Origin: Gammaproteobacteria bacterium
Lineage (GTDB): Bacteria > Pseudomonadota > Gammaproteobacteria > Pseudomonadales > Azotimanducaceae
DNA length: 64,000 nt
Direction: 5' to 3'
Assembly: GCA_026707945.1 (NCBI GenBank)
Contig: JAPOVV010000041.1
Span: 105,584-169,583 of the forward strand
In this document: piece by piece, positions 9,458 to 18,478 of the stretch
Position numbering within the stretch: position 1 is the stretch's first letter
Layout: every line of letters begins with the position of its first letter
Position numbers and translations under genes: made by a program
The notes under the pieces: generated by a model
Told to the model about the DNA's origin: nothing
The model's database searches: none
Seen by the model: the letters and a program-made list of their open reading frames with translations, nothing else

Positions 9458-10192
9458 ATGATCGAATTGAAACAATCGACAATGCAAGTGATCTTGATCT
9501 GCATTGGAGTCGCCTTTGCACCGATGACTTTAGCAGTTGGTGAAGAAATCGTCGTGATCGGCGAAGCCTCAGAAGGTCCTGGTCCACTCGAAATGGTTGA
9601 GATCATGAACGCCCATGTGACGGCTGGTCAGCTTTACCGTAAGAAAAAATACGCAGAGGCGTTAGAGTATCTGGAAATAGCTGCAAAAGGGGGCATGAAA
9701 CGTTCTCAAGCGCAGCTAGGCGCGATTTTGCTCGGAATGACCGGGACGGACGAAGTACCACGGGATACTAAACGTGGCGTTGGTTGGCTTGGGGTTGCCG
9801 CATACGGTAGTACGGAACCCGCATATCGAAAATCTTATGAGGACGTTTACAACGCGATAACACCTGCACAGCATCCGATGATTGACAAGATAGTGGACGG
9901 TTACATCGAGAAATACGGACCGGAGGCTACCAAAGTATCGTGCGAACAAACACGTCGCGCAGGTACCAGAATGTCGAGGTTAGTCTGCACTTTCGATGAC
10001 TTGCACAAGTATCGTGATCAATTAGATGCAGAAACGTTCGGTGCACTAAGTGCTGACGGACAGATTACCGACTATGCCGAAAACTATCGAAGTGGCGGCT
10101 TTGGTGGTACCGGCGGCGGTGGCGGTGGTGGCATCGGCGGTGGTGGCGGACCAGGCGGCGGTGGTGGCGGCGGCGGACCGCGCGGTTTCTAA
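9458..10192 (+). CDS. Exported SEL1-repeat protein 2 with glycine-rich tail
   Basis: 244 aa. ATG 9458 is supported by AGGT 11 bases upstream. Signal peptide residues 1-27, then EEIVVIG at 29-35, the same TonB-box-like motif as its neighbours. SEL1 helices (EALEYLEIAAKGGMKRSQAQ, RDTKRGVGWLGVAAYG) are followed by the two-cysteine module SCEQTRRAGTRMSRLVC. The last about 32 residues are almost all glycine, a flexible or surface-interacting tail. Paralogue of the 8639 and 10265 products. Function unknown. Confidence 0.8.
   Translation: MIELKQSTMQVILICIGVAFAPMTLAVGEEIVVIGEASEGPGPLEMVEIMNAHVTAGQLYRKKKYAEALEYLEIAAKGGMKRSQAQLGAILLGMTGTDEVPRDTKRGVGWLGVAAYGSTEPAYRKSYEDVYNAITPAQHPMIDKIVDGYIEKYGPEATKVSCEQTRRAGTRMSRLVCTFDDLHKYRDQLDAETFGALSADGQITDYAENYRSGGFGGTGGGGGGGIGGGGGPGGGGGGGGPRGF
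10091..10180 (+). repeat. GGC/GGT low-complexity tract coding a polyglycine tail
   Basis: About 90 bases of near-continuous GGC and GGT codons with rare interruptions (ACC, ATC, CCA), inside the 3' end of the 9458 gene. Mixed GGC/GGT use argues for selection for glycine rather than pure slippage, but length variation between strains is likely. Confidence 0.8.
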
Positions 10193-10264
10193 CCAGGACG
10201 TACGTCTTCGCTAGGTCGCTCAATCCGGTGATAAGATTCCGTTATTGGCTGATGGTGTACTGAC

Positions 10265-11020
10265 GTGAGAAGCGCAATCGACAAGCAGCGTACTTACACG
10301 AAGCATATTGCAGCGTCAGCGATCTTGCTCGTCATGTCACTTGCGATCACTGCGGACGAACGCCACACACAGTTCGACACGCCGCACGCAGGTCACACCG
10401 ACGCGGGGATGGAGCATTTGATCGTGACTGGCGAAGCTGAGGACTCGATTGAAACCGAGCGAAGAGCATATCTCGATCATCGTCGCGGCATGTTCTTGTA
10501 TTCACGTGGTCAATACGACGAAGCACTTCCGTATTTGATGTCATCGGCCAAACACGGCTATAAGGATTCGCAAGCACGTTTAGCGCATCTTTACCTACAT
10601 GGATTAGGAGGCGTTCGACGTAGCGATGTGGTCGGCATAGCGTGGATGGGGGTGGCTGCACACGGCGAGACGACGCCAATCATTCAACGTCGCTACGACG
10701 AATTGATGGCTGCAGTGCCACCCCATCACATGGAATCGCTCAAACGAGTTGTTGAGGAATACGTAGAGAAGTACGGCAAATTCGAACAGAATGTCGAGTG
10801 TGATGTCGCCAAGCACGCAAGTACACACATTTCAAAGAATCGATGCTACTTTGAGTACGAGTTCGCAGTACTTTCTGCATTAGAAATTGCGGACATGCAG
10901 GAGTACTATCGAGACATGATCATTCCTCCGGATCAAAATTCGTCGTTTGCGGGTTTGGATAACTTGACGCGCGTACCGGTACCTGTTGAGCCCCCTGCGC
11001 CACCAGCTCCCACCAACTGA
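10265..11020 (+). CDS. Exported SEL1-repeat protein 3
   Basis: 251 aa with a GTG start. Signal peptide residues 1-30 (HIAASAILLVMSLAITA), then EHLIVTG at 50-56, matching the receptor-type motif. SEL1 helices (EALPYLMSSAKHGYKDSQAR, LYLHGLGGVRRSDVVGIAWM) are followed by the shared C-terminal two-cysteine module ECDVAKHASTHISKNRC. The end is proline-rich (PVPVEPPAPPAPTN) rather than glycine-rich. Third tandem paralogue. Probably one transcription unit with the two genes before it (gaps of 81 and 72 bases). Function unknown. Confidence 0.78.
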   Translation: MRSAIDKQRTYTKHIAASAILLVMSLAITADERHTQFDTPHAGHTDAGMEHLIVTGEAEDSIETERRAYLDHRRGMFLYSRGQYDEALPYLMSSAKHGYKDSQARLAHLYLHGLGGVRRSDVVGIAWMGVAAHGETTPIIQRRYDELMAAVPPHHMESLKRVVEEYVEKYGKFEQNVECDVAKHASTHISKNRCYFEYEFAVLSALEIADMQEYYRDMIIPPDQNSSFAGLDNLTRVPVPVEPPAPPAPTN

Positions 11021-11053
11021 CGCAGCTTAAAAACACGACGCAACGTCTAACAG

Positions 11054-11119
11054 AAAATCCCGCATTCTGTATCAATGTAGTAGTCCATCTGCATGGACTA
11101 CGACCCGAGCGGGAGTTTT
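11054..11119 (+). terminator. Structured element, probable terminator with an internal hairpin
   Basis: The outer arms AAAATCCCGC (11054-11063) and GCGGGAGTTTT (11109-11119) pair with one bulge, giving a terminator-like stem with an A-tract and a T-tract. Inside them is a perfect hairpin, GTAGTCCAT (11080-11088), loop CTGC, ATGGACTAC (11093-11101). It lies 34 bases after the third SEL1 stop, so it most likely ends that operon. The nested arrangement is unusual for a simple terminator, and a small structured RNA is possible. Confidence 0.55.
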
Positions 11120-11207
11120 CTCGTTTCGAATGCCTGCCATTGAAGCGTGTGCAGGAAATGAGGGGGAATAAGGGCTTCAGCGAACGATGTGGAAATTGAA
11201 ATAGGCA

Positions 11208-12842
11208 TTGAGGATTTCAACAACTGTCTTCGTTCTGTGGACGATTATCACACTATCAATCGAAAGTGCTAACGCAGAGATTTTTCGCGACGTAACTGAC
11301 AGTTCAGATTTAGATTTTGCACACCAAAACGGCGAGCACGGCGTACTCTGGCTAGCTGAAATCCTTGGCTCTGGGGTGGGCGTTCTAGACGTGGATGACG
11401 ACGGCCTCTTGGACATCTGGGCAATCCAAGGAGGCCCGCTTCTAAAACGTCAAGGTGCCTTGCCTTCGGATCAAATATTCAAGAACGTAACGAGGGAGGA
11501 AGGTCTTCGATTCCGACCAATAACAGCTCAGGCGAGTGTTAACGCTACGCGTTACGGGATGGGAATCGCAACAGGCGACGTTGATCGTGATGGCGATGTC
11601 GATGTGTTCCTCGCTAATTTCGGACAAAACGAACTTTGGATAAATCGCGGGAACGGTTCCTTCGACGAGAGGAGCGTGGCGCACGGTCTCGTGGGTGAAG
11701 AGTGGTCTATAACGGGCTCGTTTGTTGATGTCAATCGTGACGGACTACTTGATCTCTATGTCGTGAACTATGTTGGCTTTACAACGGCTACGCATAAGGA
11801 ATGCTTAGGTATTTCACTTAGACCCGACTATTGCGCCCCTTCGGCATATGCACCAACACCGGATCAGCTCTATTTGAATATTGGCGACGGCATATTTCAG
11901 GATGAGTCAAAGAGTTCGAATATTGATTCGAACGCTGGTGGTGGCTTGGGGGTGATTAGTGCAGATTTTGACGCTGACGGATTGATCGACCTGTATGTAG
12001 CGAATGATCCGACTGCGAACTTTCTTTGGCGAAATCTCGGATTGGGTAGATTCATAGACATTGCTCTGGTCACAGGGTCAGCAGTGAACGGTGACGGCAA
12101 ATCTGAAGCTAGCATGGGAATCGATGCACGCGATTTCGATCACGATTGTGACACGGATCTTTTCATGACGAATCTGACGGCGGAGACAAATACGCTTTTT
12201 CGAAATTCAGGTAAAGGTTGGTTTATTGACGCGACGAATCAAGCGAAGCTCGGCGCGTCTAGCTACCCATACACCGGATTTGGCACAGGATGGGTCGACA
12301 TCGACCTTGACGGGGATCTGGACTTGTTCGCCGCAAATGGTGCAGTGTCATTTTTAGCAAATGAAGACCGATCGTCGGAGGAGTTTCCTCTTGGTCAGCG
12401 CAATCAGCTTTGGGTGAACACCGGTCAAGGACAATTTGTTGAAGTTTTGGACGACGAGATCGTTGTTGCCGAAGAGACAAGCCGTGGTGTTGCGTTCGCG
12501 GATCTCGACAACGACGGTGATCCGGACATACTAGTGGCTAACAATAGCGGACCGTTGCGCGTTTTCGAGAACGTCACGTCGTCAACGAACAACTGGATTG
12601 GATTGACGGTCAAAGATCAACATTCGTATGCGTATCACGCCAAAATTAACATCGTTGGCGAGTCGTGTGTGAGTCGAGTCGTTCGTACGGATGGAAGTTA
12701 TGCATCGGCGAATGATCCTAGAGTTGTCTTTGGATTGGGGAAGACGACTAGCAAACCACGGATCAACATCGCTTGGTCAGATGGCGAAACACAAACATTC
12801 GGTCCTTTGGCGATAAACCAATATCACGTTCTAGAAAGATGA
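11208..12842 (+). CDS. ASPIC/UnbV FG-GAP repeat protein, secreted, module 2
   Basis: 544 aa from a TTG start (11208); the signal peptide MRISTTVFVLWTIITLSIES ends near ANA-EIF. Paralogue of the 5696 protein: mature start AEIFRDVTDSSDLDFAHQNG, DIWAIQGGPL in the first repeat, calcium loops such as DVDRDGDVDV, DFDADGLIDLY, DIDLDGDLDL and DLDNDGDPDIL, the pair C-x8-YCAP, and the C-terminal ASPIC domain with VVRTDGSYASANDPRVVFGLG. Exported, probably a beta-propeller that binds several Ca2+. The TPR gene follows after 4 bases. Ligand unknown. Confidence 0.87.
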   Translation: MRISTTVFVLWTIITLSIESANAEIFRDVTDSSDLDFAHQNGEHGVLWLAEILGSGVGVLDVDDDGLLDIWAIQGGPLLKRQGALPSDQIFKNVTREEGLRFRPITAQASVNATRYGMGIATGDVDRDGDVDVFLANFGQNELWINRGNGSFDERSVAHGLVGEEWSITGSFVDVNRDGLLDLYVVNYVGFTTATHKECLGISLRPDYCAPSAYAPTPDQLYLNIGDGIFQDESKSSNIDSNAGGGLGVISADFDADGLIDLYVANDPTANFLWRNLGLGRFIDIALVTGSAVNGDGKSEASMGIDARDFDHDCDTDLFMTNLTAETNTLFRNSGKGWFIDATNQAKLGASSYPYTGFGTGWVDIDLDGDLDLFAANGAVSFLANEDRSSEEFPLGQRNQLWVNTGQGQFVEVLDDEIVVAEETSRGVAFADLDNDGDPDILVANNSGPLRVFENVTSSTNNWIGLTVKDQHSYAYHAKINIVGESCVSRVVRTDGSYASANDPRVVFGLGKTTSKPRINIAWSDGETQTFGPLAINQYHVLER

Positions 12843-12846
12843 AACG

Positions 12847-14397
12847 ATGTCAACGATAAAGAAGAGACAGCTCATCGGCGTCGTGTTTACCACGTTATTA
12901 GCGTTGTACGTATGTGCTAATGATCTTGAGCAAGAACTGCAGTTCTTACCCGCCGAACTTGCAGACGACATACTCCGTATGAAGGCACATTCTGACGCGC
13001 AACTTGCAACAGAGTCCGACCCTAGTGTACGAGCGGAAATACTCGGACAGCTCGCTTTCATATATCACGCGCAACAGATGCTTAATTCGGCAGAGGCAGC
13101 CTACGAGGAAGCTCTGGATAACGATGAGGTGTATGCGTATCGCTATTTACTTGCAATCATCGTATTGCAACGCGGCGATACCGAAGATGCAGTCGCGCAC
13201 TTAGATCAAGTTGTGCTAAGCAATCCAGACTACGTTCCGGCTTGGTATCGTCTCGGCAATCTCAAACTCTTGCAAGGTGATGTATCGGGAGCAGAAACGG
13301 CATTCCTTAACGCACAGAAAATCTATGCCGATTCCGCGGCAATCATGGTAGGCGTTGCAGACGTGGCACTAGCACGTGAAGACTGGGAAAGTGCAATTGA
13401 GCAGCTGGAAAAAGCTGCGGTCTTTGCGCCGAATAACGGACAAATTGCCTACAAACTCGTTACAGCCTATCGGCAACTTGGCAATCAAGATAAAGTAGAT
13501 CAGTGGATGCCTTTAGCTAACTCATCAATGCAACCGCCGCCACTGACAGACCCGCTGATGGTAGAGCTTGCAGGATTGAGTCGTAGTGGGAGGTTTTTTA
13601 GTCAAGCGGCAGATTGGGCATTCCAGAGGGGCGATCGGGAAGCTGCTCGCGATGCATTGCTTCAGGCTACTCAGCTCGAACCAGGTAATCTTGAATATGC
13701 ACTGAAATACGCCGCTTTTCTAGAGCTCACAGGAGCAATGGATGAGGCGGTCACGGAAATTAAGAGATTCCTCTCAGTTCGTGAAGATGCGGCTAGTGCA
13801 TGGTTCTTCCTCGCGCGATTGTTTCGTGATTCGGAAGATGGAGAGACCTTTCTCCAAGGTCTCGTAGCAGTACAGAAAGCAATAGAACTCGATTCGGAAG
13901 AAGACATCTATCGCGCGTTAGCAGCGGCCATGTCCCTGCAAGCTGCGTTGTACCCACACGCACAAGAGTACTACATGCAACTTGTAGAACGGAATCCATC
14001 AAACCCGTACTTCTATTACTGGTTCGCGCTATCACGTCTAGCGGAGAGCCAATGCGACGGTCGTGACGCGCTACAGCGCGCAATCTCACTACGTAGGAAT
14101 TGGGGTGAAGCACACGTCGCACTTGCACGTGCTGACGCGTTTTGCGGAGATCTTGCCGCGGCCACGCAACGATTGGACGCATTGGCGAAAGCCGCCGCCG
14201 ACCGCGATATTCAGTCTGCGCAAGCCTACGTTGCATTATTGAAAGGCGACCTAGAAAACGCGAGGTTGCTGTCGGAACCGTTGTTACCAGATCCTGACGC
14301 TCAAATGGTGGTCGACTCGATTGATGCGAATTCACGACCTGATCGACTATTCGCGGACAACTCGAGCTGGTGGATTCCACCCGAGCTGGTGAATTAG
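12847..14397 (+). CDS. Exported TPR protein paired with the 11208 FG-GAP protein
   Basis: 516 aa. Signal peptide (KKRQLIGVVFTTLLALYVCA), then many TPR helices (AHLDQVVLSNPDYVPAWYRL, SAIEQLEKAAVFAPNNGQIA, EAARDALLQATQLEPGNLEY, HAQEYYMQLVERNPSNPYFY). The middle resembles the shorter 7381 protein (RQLGNQDKVDQWMPL compared with RELGDLRSSQLWLEK; the adjacent PLMVELA compared with PMLVLVA), so the two are paralogues of different length. It follows the FG-GAP stop by 4 bases. No enzyme motif. Proposed periplasmic scaffold for its partner (inference). Confidence 0.82.
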   Translation: MSTIKKRQLIGVVFTTLLALYVCANDLEQELQFLPAELADDILRMKAHSDAQLATESDPSVRAEILGQLAFIYHAQQMLNSAEAAYEEALDNDEVYAYRYLLAIIVLQRGDTEDAVAHLDQVVLSNPDYVPAWYRLGNLKLLQGDVSGAETAFLNAQKIYADSAAIMVGVADVALAREDWESAIEQLEKAAVFAPNNGQIAYKLVTAYRQLGNQDKVDQWMPLANSSMQPPPLTDPLMVELAGLSRSGRFFSQAADWAFQRGDREAARDALLQATQLEPGNLEYALKYAAFLELTGAMDEAVTEIKRFLSVREDAASAWFFLARLFRDSEDGETFLQGLVAVQKAIELDSEEDIYRALAAAMSLQAALYPHAQEYYMQLVERNPSNPYFYYWFALSRLAESQCDGRDALQRAISLRRNWGEAHVALARADAFCGDLAAATQRLDALAKAAADRDIQSAQAYVALLKGDLENARLLSEPLLPDPDAQMVVDSIDANSRPDRLFADNSSWWIPPELVN

Positions 14398-14547
14398 CTG
14401 AGTATTCCTAACGAGAACTAAATACTCACGATTCGACGGTATCGCAGACGACTTTACATAGCGTACCGCATTCGGATCTGGAATCGCCAGTTTTAAATCG
14501 CTAACGTCTAGGTTAAGACTTACAGCGATTCTCACGATTGAAATATT

Positions 14548-14565
14548 TCCGGTAAAATTACCGGA
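14548..14565. promoter_or_regulatory. 18-base perfect palindrome, likely VapB operator
   Basis: TCCGGTAAAATTACCGGA is self-complementary over all 18 bases and lies 13 bases before the vapB start. Antitoxins with a ribbon-helix-helix N-terminus usually bind such a palindrome to repress their own operon. Binding here is inferred from position and symmetry. Confidence 0.7.
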
Positions 14566-14578
14566 CATCAAGGACATC

Positions 14579-14863
14579 ATGACAAAGATCAAACCTTCTC
14601 CTGTCACAGAGTGGCGCAAGCGGCGAAAGCGCGAAGGCTTCGTGCGCGTCGAACTACAGGTAAAGAAAGAAGATGCTTCACTGGTTCGGGATGTTGCCAA
14701 GGCGCTGCTTGATCCTGAGCGCGAATCCAAGACTCGCAGTGTATTGCGTAACGAAATAATGAGTCCACGTGTTGGAGGACTCAAGGCACTGTTGGATTCA
14801 GCACCTCTTGAGGGCATCGATTTGGAACGTCCACGCGATTTTGGGCGTGATACGAGCTTTTGA
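14579..14863 (+). CDS. vapB: VapB-type antitoxin
   Basis: 94 aa. ATG with AAGGAC just upstream. The basic N-terminus (EWRKRRKREGFVRVELQV) followed by a helical stretch (ASLVRDVAKALLD) fits a ribbon-helix-helix DNA-binding fold. The C-terminal half would wrap the toxin. It overlaps vapC by TTGA, so the pair is translationally coupled. Antitoxin of a PIN-domain pair; the family is assigned from context and N-terminal pattern rather than strong identity. Confidence 0.78.
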   Translation: MTKIKPSPVTEWRKRRKREGFVRVELQVKKEDASLVRDVAKALLDPERESKTRSVLRNEIMSPRVGGLKALLDSAPLEGIDLERPRDFGRDTSF

Positions 14864-15273
14864 CTTTTTTAATCGACACGAACATCATCTCTGAAGTGCG
14901 AAAGCGCGACGGTTGTAATTCCGCCGTAGCCGCATGGTGGAATGACGTCGCTGAGAATGATGTGTGGCTTAGTACATTAGTAGTAGGCGAGATAAGAAAA
15001 GGTGTGGAATTGGCACGTCGCAACGATGTCCGGAAAGCCGATTTGCTTGAGCGGTGGCTTGCGGAGGTGATGTCGAGTTTCGGAAATCGAGTTCTCCCCG
15101 TCGATGCGGCTGTTGCTGAGGAATGGGGGAGGATGAACGCGATCCGTCCTCTTTCAGTGGTCGATTCACTTTTGGCAGCAACAGCCAAGGTTTACGATCT
15201 GACCTTCGTGACGCGAAACTTAAGTGACGTGGCGGGATTAAACGTGGACGTACTAAATCCGTTCGATCCCTAG
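14860..15273 (+). CDS. vapC: VapC-type PIN-domain toxin (endoribonuclease)
   Basis: 137 aa, TTG start inside the vapB stop (TTGA). PIN-domain acidic residues are present in order: LIDTNIISEVRK (Asp), VVGEIRKGVE (Glu), LSVVDSLLAATA (Asp), and TFVTRNLSD near the end. This is the pattern of tRNA- or mRNA-cleaving VapC toxins that need Mg2+. All key residues are intact, so it should be active. It sits between two FG-GAP/TPR modules and may stabilise the accessory region (inference). Confidence 0.9.
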   Translation: MTFLIDTNIISEVRKRDGCNSAVAAWWNDVAENDVWLSTLVVGEIRKGVELARRNDVRKADLLERWLAEVMSSFGNRVLPVDAAVAEEWGRMNAIRPLSVVDSLLAATAKVYDLTFVTRNLSDVAGLNVDVLNPFDP

Positions 15274-15383
15274 TCACTTCTATTGCCTACTTTCGTAGCG
15301 ATTTAGGATCGAATACTGGGATCAGCCTGGCAGCGGCACACGACCCCTGTGTCATTTCGCAGTCATAGTTGGAGCTATTACCT

Positions 15384-17081
15384 TCAGTTTGTTCGGTCTT
15401 TCGACTCTCCTTCCCCCTTGGATAACGTATACACGTTGTTTGTAGCAAACGAACCGAATGATTCCGACTTCCCATCTAGCCAAGTAACCGTTACGTCAGA
15501 AAGCTCTTGCGAATTAGCGGTACCGAAATGAACGTGCGGATCGTGCGCAGATAGATAACTACCGTCCGTCTGTACACGCTGAATAAGAACTTTGTTGTCC
15601 AGACGCACGGTGACTCTAGCGTTATATGCGTCTCGGCCGAACTCATTTAGAACGCGGAACCGTGTGCTCCCGAAATTGTTGGTAGCTCGGCGCAAGTTCA
15701 TAAGCAACGACGCCTTGGCGTCCTTATTGACGACTACCAAGTCCTGAGCTCCATCACCATCAAGATCTCCTATCGCCAATCCTCGACTGGTTCGCTCAAG
15801 AGGCTCTTGAGTGCCACCTTCTGGTAGGACTAACTGGAACTGACCGGAGCATTTGCCTTGATAAAGTGTGTTAGGTTCCTGGAAGAAATCCGGTTTCGCC
15901 AAATCCTCTTCATCGTGATAGACGCTGCCATTCGCTTGATAGAGGTCATAGCAAGAGTCGTTATCCAAATCCGATGCGATCAGTCCGAATCGAGTGTATC
16001 GACGACTGTGAGCTCCGAGTCTCACGACACCAGTCGCGTCTGTGAAGTACGATCCTTCGTTGCGGAAGAACGAATCTGTTTGCTCCTCAATGTTCACCAC
16101 CAGGACGTCGAAGTCGGCGTCCGAGTCGAAGTCAAAAGTTGCGACGCCCATCCCCGCTTTCTCTATTCCATGGTCGTCCATTGCAGATCCCCAATACCAG
16201 GCATCGTTCGTAAAGGAGAAATCTCCATTGTTGAGCCACAACTGATTTACCATCGAGTCATTTGCAACGAATACGTCTATCCAACCATCGTTGTTGATGT
16301 CTACGCTAACAACGCCCAGACCATTACCGAAAGCTGAAGCCAATCCGGCTTTAGTCGAAATGTCGGTGAATGTGCCATCACCGTTATTTCGAAACACGCG
16401 ATCCATCGCGGCATAGTTGTGAAGAGGTACGCAGTACGTCTGAATATTTGTTGCATAACAATCTAATGCGGTCGATGGATCCCAATGAAGGTAGTTAGCG
16501 ACGTAGAGGTCAAGGTCACCATCTCGATCATAGTCTGCGAACGATGCGGCGGTTCCCCAACTGTCATCCCCTACGCCGGCGGCCGCTGTAACATCAAAAA
16601 ATAGACCCGATCCATCATTCTGGAGGAGCGCATTCGGACCCACGTTTGTGACATAGATATCAACGTCGCCGTCATTGTCGTAATCCCCTGTCGCGACGCC
16701 CATGCCGTATCCAGAATTTGCGTGGTCATCCAGTTGCTCAGACTTTCGAAAAGTGCCGCTACCCTCGTTCAGGTAGAGCTCATTGTGTCGAGAGTCAGGA
16801 TCTATTCGATGTAAGAAGCCGCTCTGGATAAAGTAAACGTCTAGGTCGCCGTCGTTTTCAACGTCGAGTAACGCTACGCCGCCGCCCGTTATTTCCGGTA
16901 GCTCGAATTCGCCCGTTGCGCCGCTGACGTGAGAAAAGGTCAAACCTCTTCTTTCCGCCTCGTTACTAAACCAAACGTCTGGAGTTATCTTCGGAAGAAT
17001 TGAATCCTCCGCACAGGAACCAATGGTCAGTACGACGCATGCCACGCAGAAGTAAAGCGCTCCTTTGTAATGATGCCTCAA
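15384..17081 (-). CDS. ASPIC/UnbV FG-GAP repeat lipoprotein, module 3
   Basis: 565 aa, TTG start overlapping the upstream TPR stop (TTGA). The N-terminus MRHHYKGALYFCVACVVLTI ends in a lipobox TIGSC, so a lipoprotein. The mature part has ITGGGVALLDVENDGDLDVY, calcium loops DYDNDGDVDIY, DYDRDGDLDLY, DINNDGWIDVF and DLDGDGAQDLV, a Cys pair before YCVP, and a C-terminal ASPIC domain with RVQTDGSYLSAHDPHVHFG. It differs from the modules at 5696 and 11208 by lipidation and by coming after, not before, its TPR gene. Closest in the window to the 26299 product. Function unknown. Confidence 0.87.
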   Translation of the reverse strand: MRHHYKGALYFCVACVVLTIGSCAEDSILPKITPDVWFSNEAERRGLTFSHVSGATGEFELPEITGGGVALLDVENDGDLDVYFIQSGFLHRIDPDSRHNELYLNEGSGTFRKSEQLDDHANSGYGMGVATGDYDNDGDVDIYVTNVGPNALLQNDGSGLFFDVTAAAGVGDDSWGTAASFADYDRDGDLDLYVANYLHWDPSTALDCYATNIQTYCVPLHNYAAMDRVFRNNGDGTFTDISTKAGLASAFGNGLGVVSVDINNDGWIDVFVANDSMVNQLWLNNGDFSFTNDAWYWGSAMDDHGIEKAGMGVATFDFDSDADFDVLVVNIEEQTDSFFRNEGSYFTDATGVVRLGAHSRRYTRFGLIASDLDNDSCYDLYQANGSVYHDEEDLAKPDFFQEPNTLYQGKCSGQFQLVLPEGGTQEPLERTSRGLAIGDLDGDGAQDLVVVNKDAKASLLMNLRRATNNFGSTRFRVLNEFGRDAYNARVTVRLDNKVLIQRVQTDGSYLSAHDPHVHFGTANSQELSDVTVTWLDGKSESFGSFATNNVYTLSKGEGESKDRTN

Positions 17082-18478
17082 TCGACTGAGCCGTCTTTGG
17101 GTAATTCGCTTTCGACAGATGATTGTTGGTTTGATGTCGGCGGTGCGCTTTTAGCGCGCAGACATTCTGAAATGCCCATGCGCGCTTTCTCATGGTTCTT
17201 ATCGAGCGTTAGTGCCGTTTCAAAATAACTCAAGGCTCGGTCACACCTTCCTTCAGCGCCGAGAATAACGCCGGCATAGTAGTGAACATTCGGCGCAGTC
17301 GAGTCCAAGTTGATTGCAGTTTCGAAACTTTCAAGCGCGCCTTTAGGATTGCCATTACGTAATCGCACAAATCCGAGTTCTTGATGGGCGATTTGAAGTT
17401 TTGGATAGATATCTATGACGTGTTCAAGGTGTTCAGCTGCTTTCAGGTTGTTTTCGTGACGCTGATAAATAGAAGCTAACAATAGATGAGATGGATAGTG
17501 CACAGGTTCGAGCTCGATTGCCTTCAGGAGATGTTCTCTGCCGACATCGAACATTTGGTTTTGAAAGTAGGCGAGTGCGAAGTGGTACTGTACATTGAAA
17601 TCAGCTCGTTCTTCCGCATCAAAGTTATGAAGCGCAGCTAGAGCTTCGTCGACTAAACCACTTCCGAGCATGAGTTCGACATCGTGAATTCTCTTGTTTT
17701 TGCCTCTTGCATGGGTACGCATTTCGGCTAGTAATGGATCATCGAACCACATCGATTTAGCTTGAGAGGCGAATTGGAGGTACTCGCGTGACTTCGTCTC
17801 GTCGCCGATTGCTCGCCATGTATCACTGAGTAATCTAAATGCGAACGGATGGTTTGTTTTAGTAACGACTGGCGTTAGCAGATTAAGTGCTTCGGCGTGA
17901 TTCTCAGTTTTGAGAAGTGCAAGAGCTATGCCAAGTTCAGCGGCGGGACCTGCACCAAGATCGACCGCTCGTTTAAAAGCTACGCGTGCCGCGCTTGGTT
18001 CACCGCTGTCCAACAACCAATTTCCAAGCCTAACGTAGACTGCGGGATACGTGCCGTCCGTTTCAATGGCGCGATTCGCGCTCTCGATCGCCCCTGATAG
18101 ATCGCCATTTTTCTGCTGGCGCAACGCGAGGAGATACAGCCATTTAAACACCGCCGGATTTCGTTTGGTTGCCACGCGATAAGTCGCCTCGGCAGCAAGG
18201 TCAAAGCCATTTGCATCGTACGCCATCGCCAAGTGGCCGATGTCATCTTCATCTGAACCTTGCGCGGATGCTGCGTTAGCTAGCGCAACTAAATAGTCTC
18301 GGAGTCCTTCATCGGAGATACGAGAGACGACTGAGGACGGTAACGTGATCTGTGGCGACCCATGGGTGCTCTCTGACTGGCCATCAGGTTGACAAGCGCC
18401 AACTAACGTGACGGTCGCACACATAGCCATGAACCGGACCACAAATGAGGAACGCTGTTGAGGTATCAATGCCTTCAA
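17078..18478 (-). CDS. TPR lipoprotein paired with the 15384 FG-GAP protein
   Basis: 466 aa from TTG 18478. A GTG about 10 codons downstream and the ATG at 18430 also precede the lipobox LVGAC, so the start is uncertain. A short variable linker is followed by about ten TPR units (FKWLYLLALRQQKNGDLSGA, YPAVYVRLGNWLLDSGEPSA, PNVHYYAGVILGAEGRCDRA). The N-terminal region shares a framework with the 23228 and 24839 lipoproteins (DYLVALANAA..., AYDANGFDLAAEATYRVA, KWLYLLAL). First gene of a two-gene operon, coupled to its FG-GAP partner by TTGA. Confidence 0.82.
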   Translation of the reverse strand: MKALIPQQRSSFVVRFMAMCATVTLVGACQPDGQSESTHGSPQITLPSSVVSRISDEGLRDYLVALANAASAQGSDEDDIGHLAMAYDANGFDLAAEATYRVATKRNPAVFKWLYLLALRQQKNGDLSGAIESANRAIETDGTYPAVYVRLGNWLLDSGEPSAARVAFKRAVDLGAGPAAELGIALALLKTENHAEALNLLTPVVTKTNHPFAFRLLSDTWRAIGDETKSREYLQFASQAKSMWFDDPLLAEMRTHARGKNKRIHDVELMLGSGLVDEALAALHNFDAEERADFNVQYHFALAYFQNQMFDVGREHLLKAIELEPVHYPSHLLLASIYQRHENNLKAAEHLEHVIDIYPKLQIAHQELGFVRLRNGNPKGALESFETAINLDSTAPNVHYYAGVILGAEGRCDRALSYFETALTLDKNHEKARMGISECLRAKSAPPTSNQQSSVESELPKDGSVD

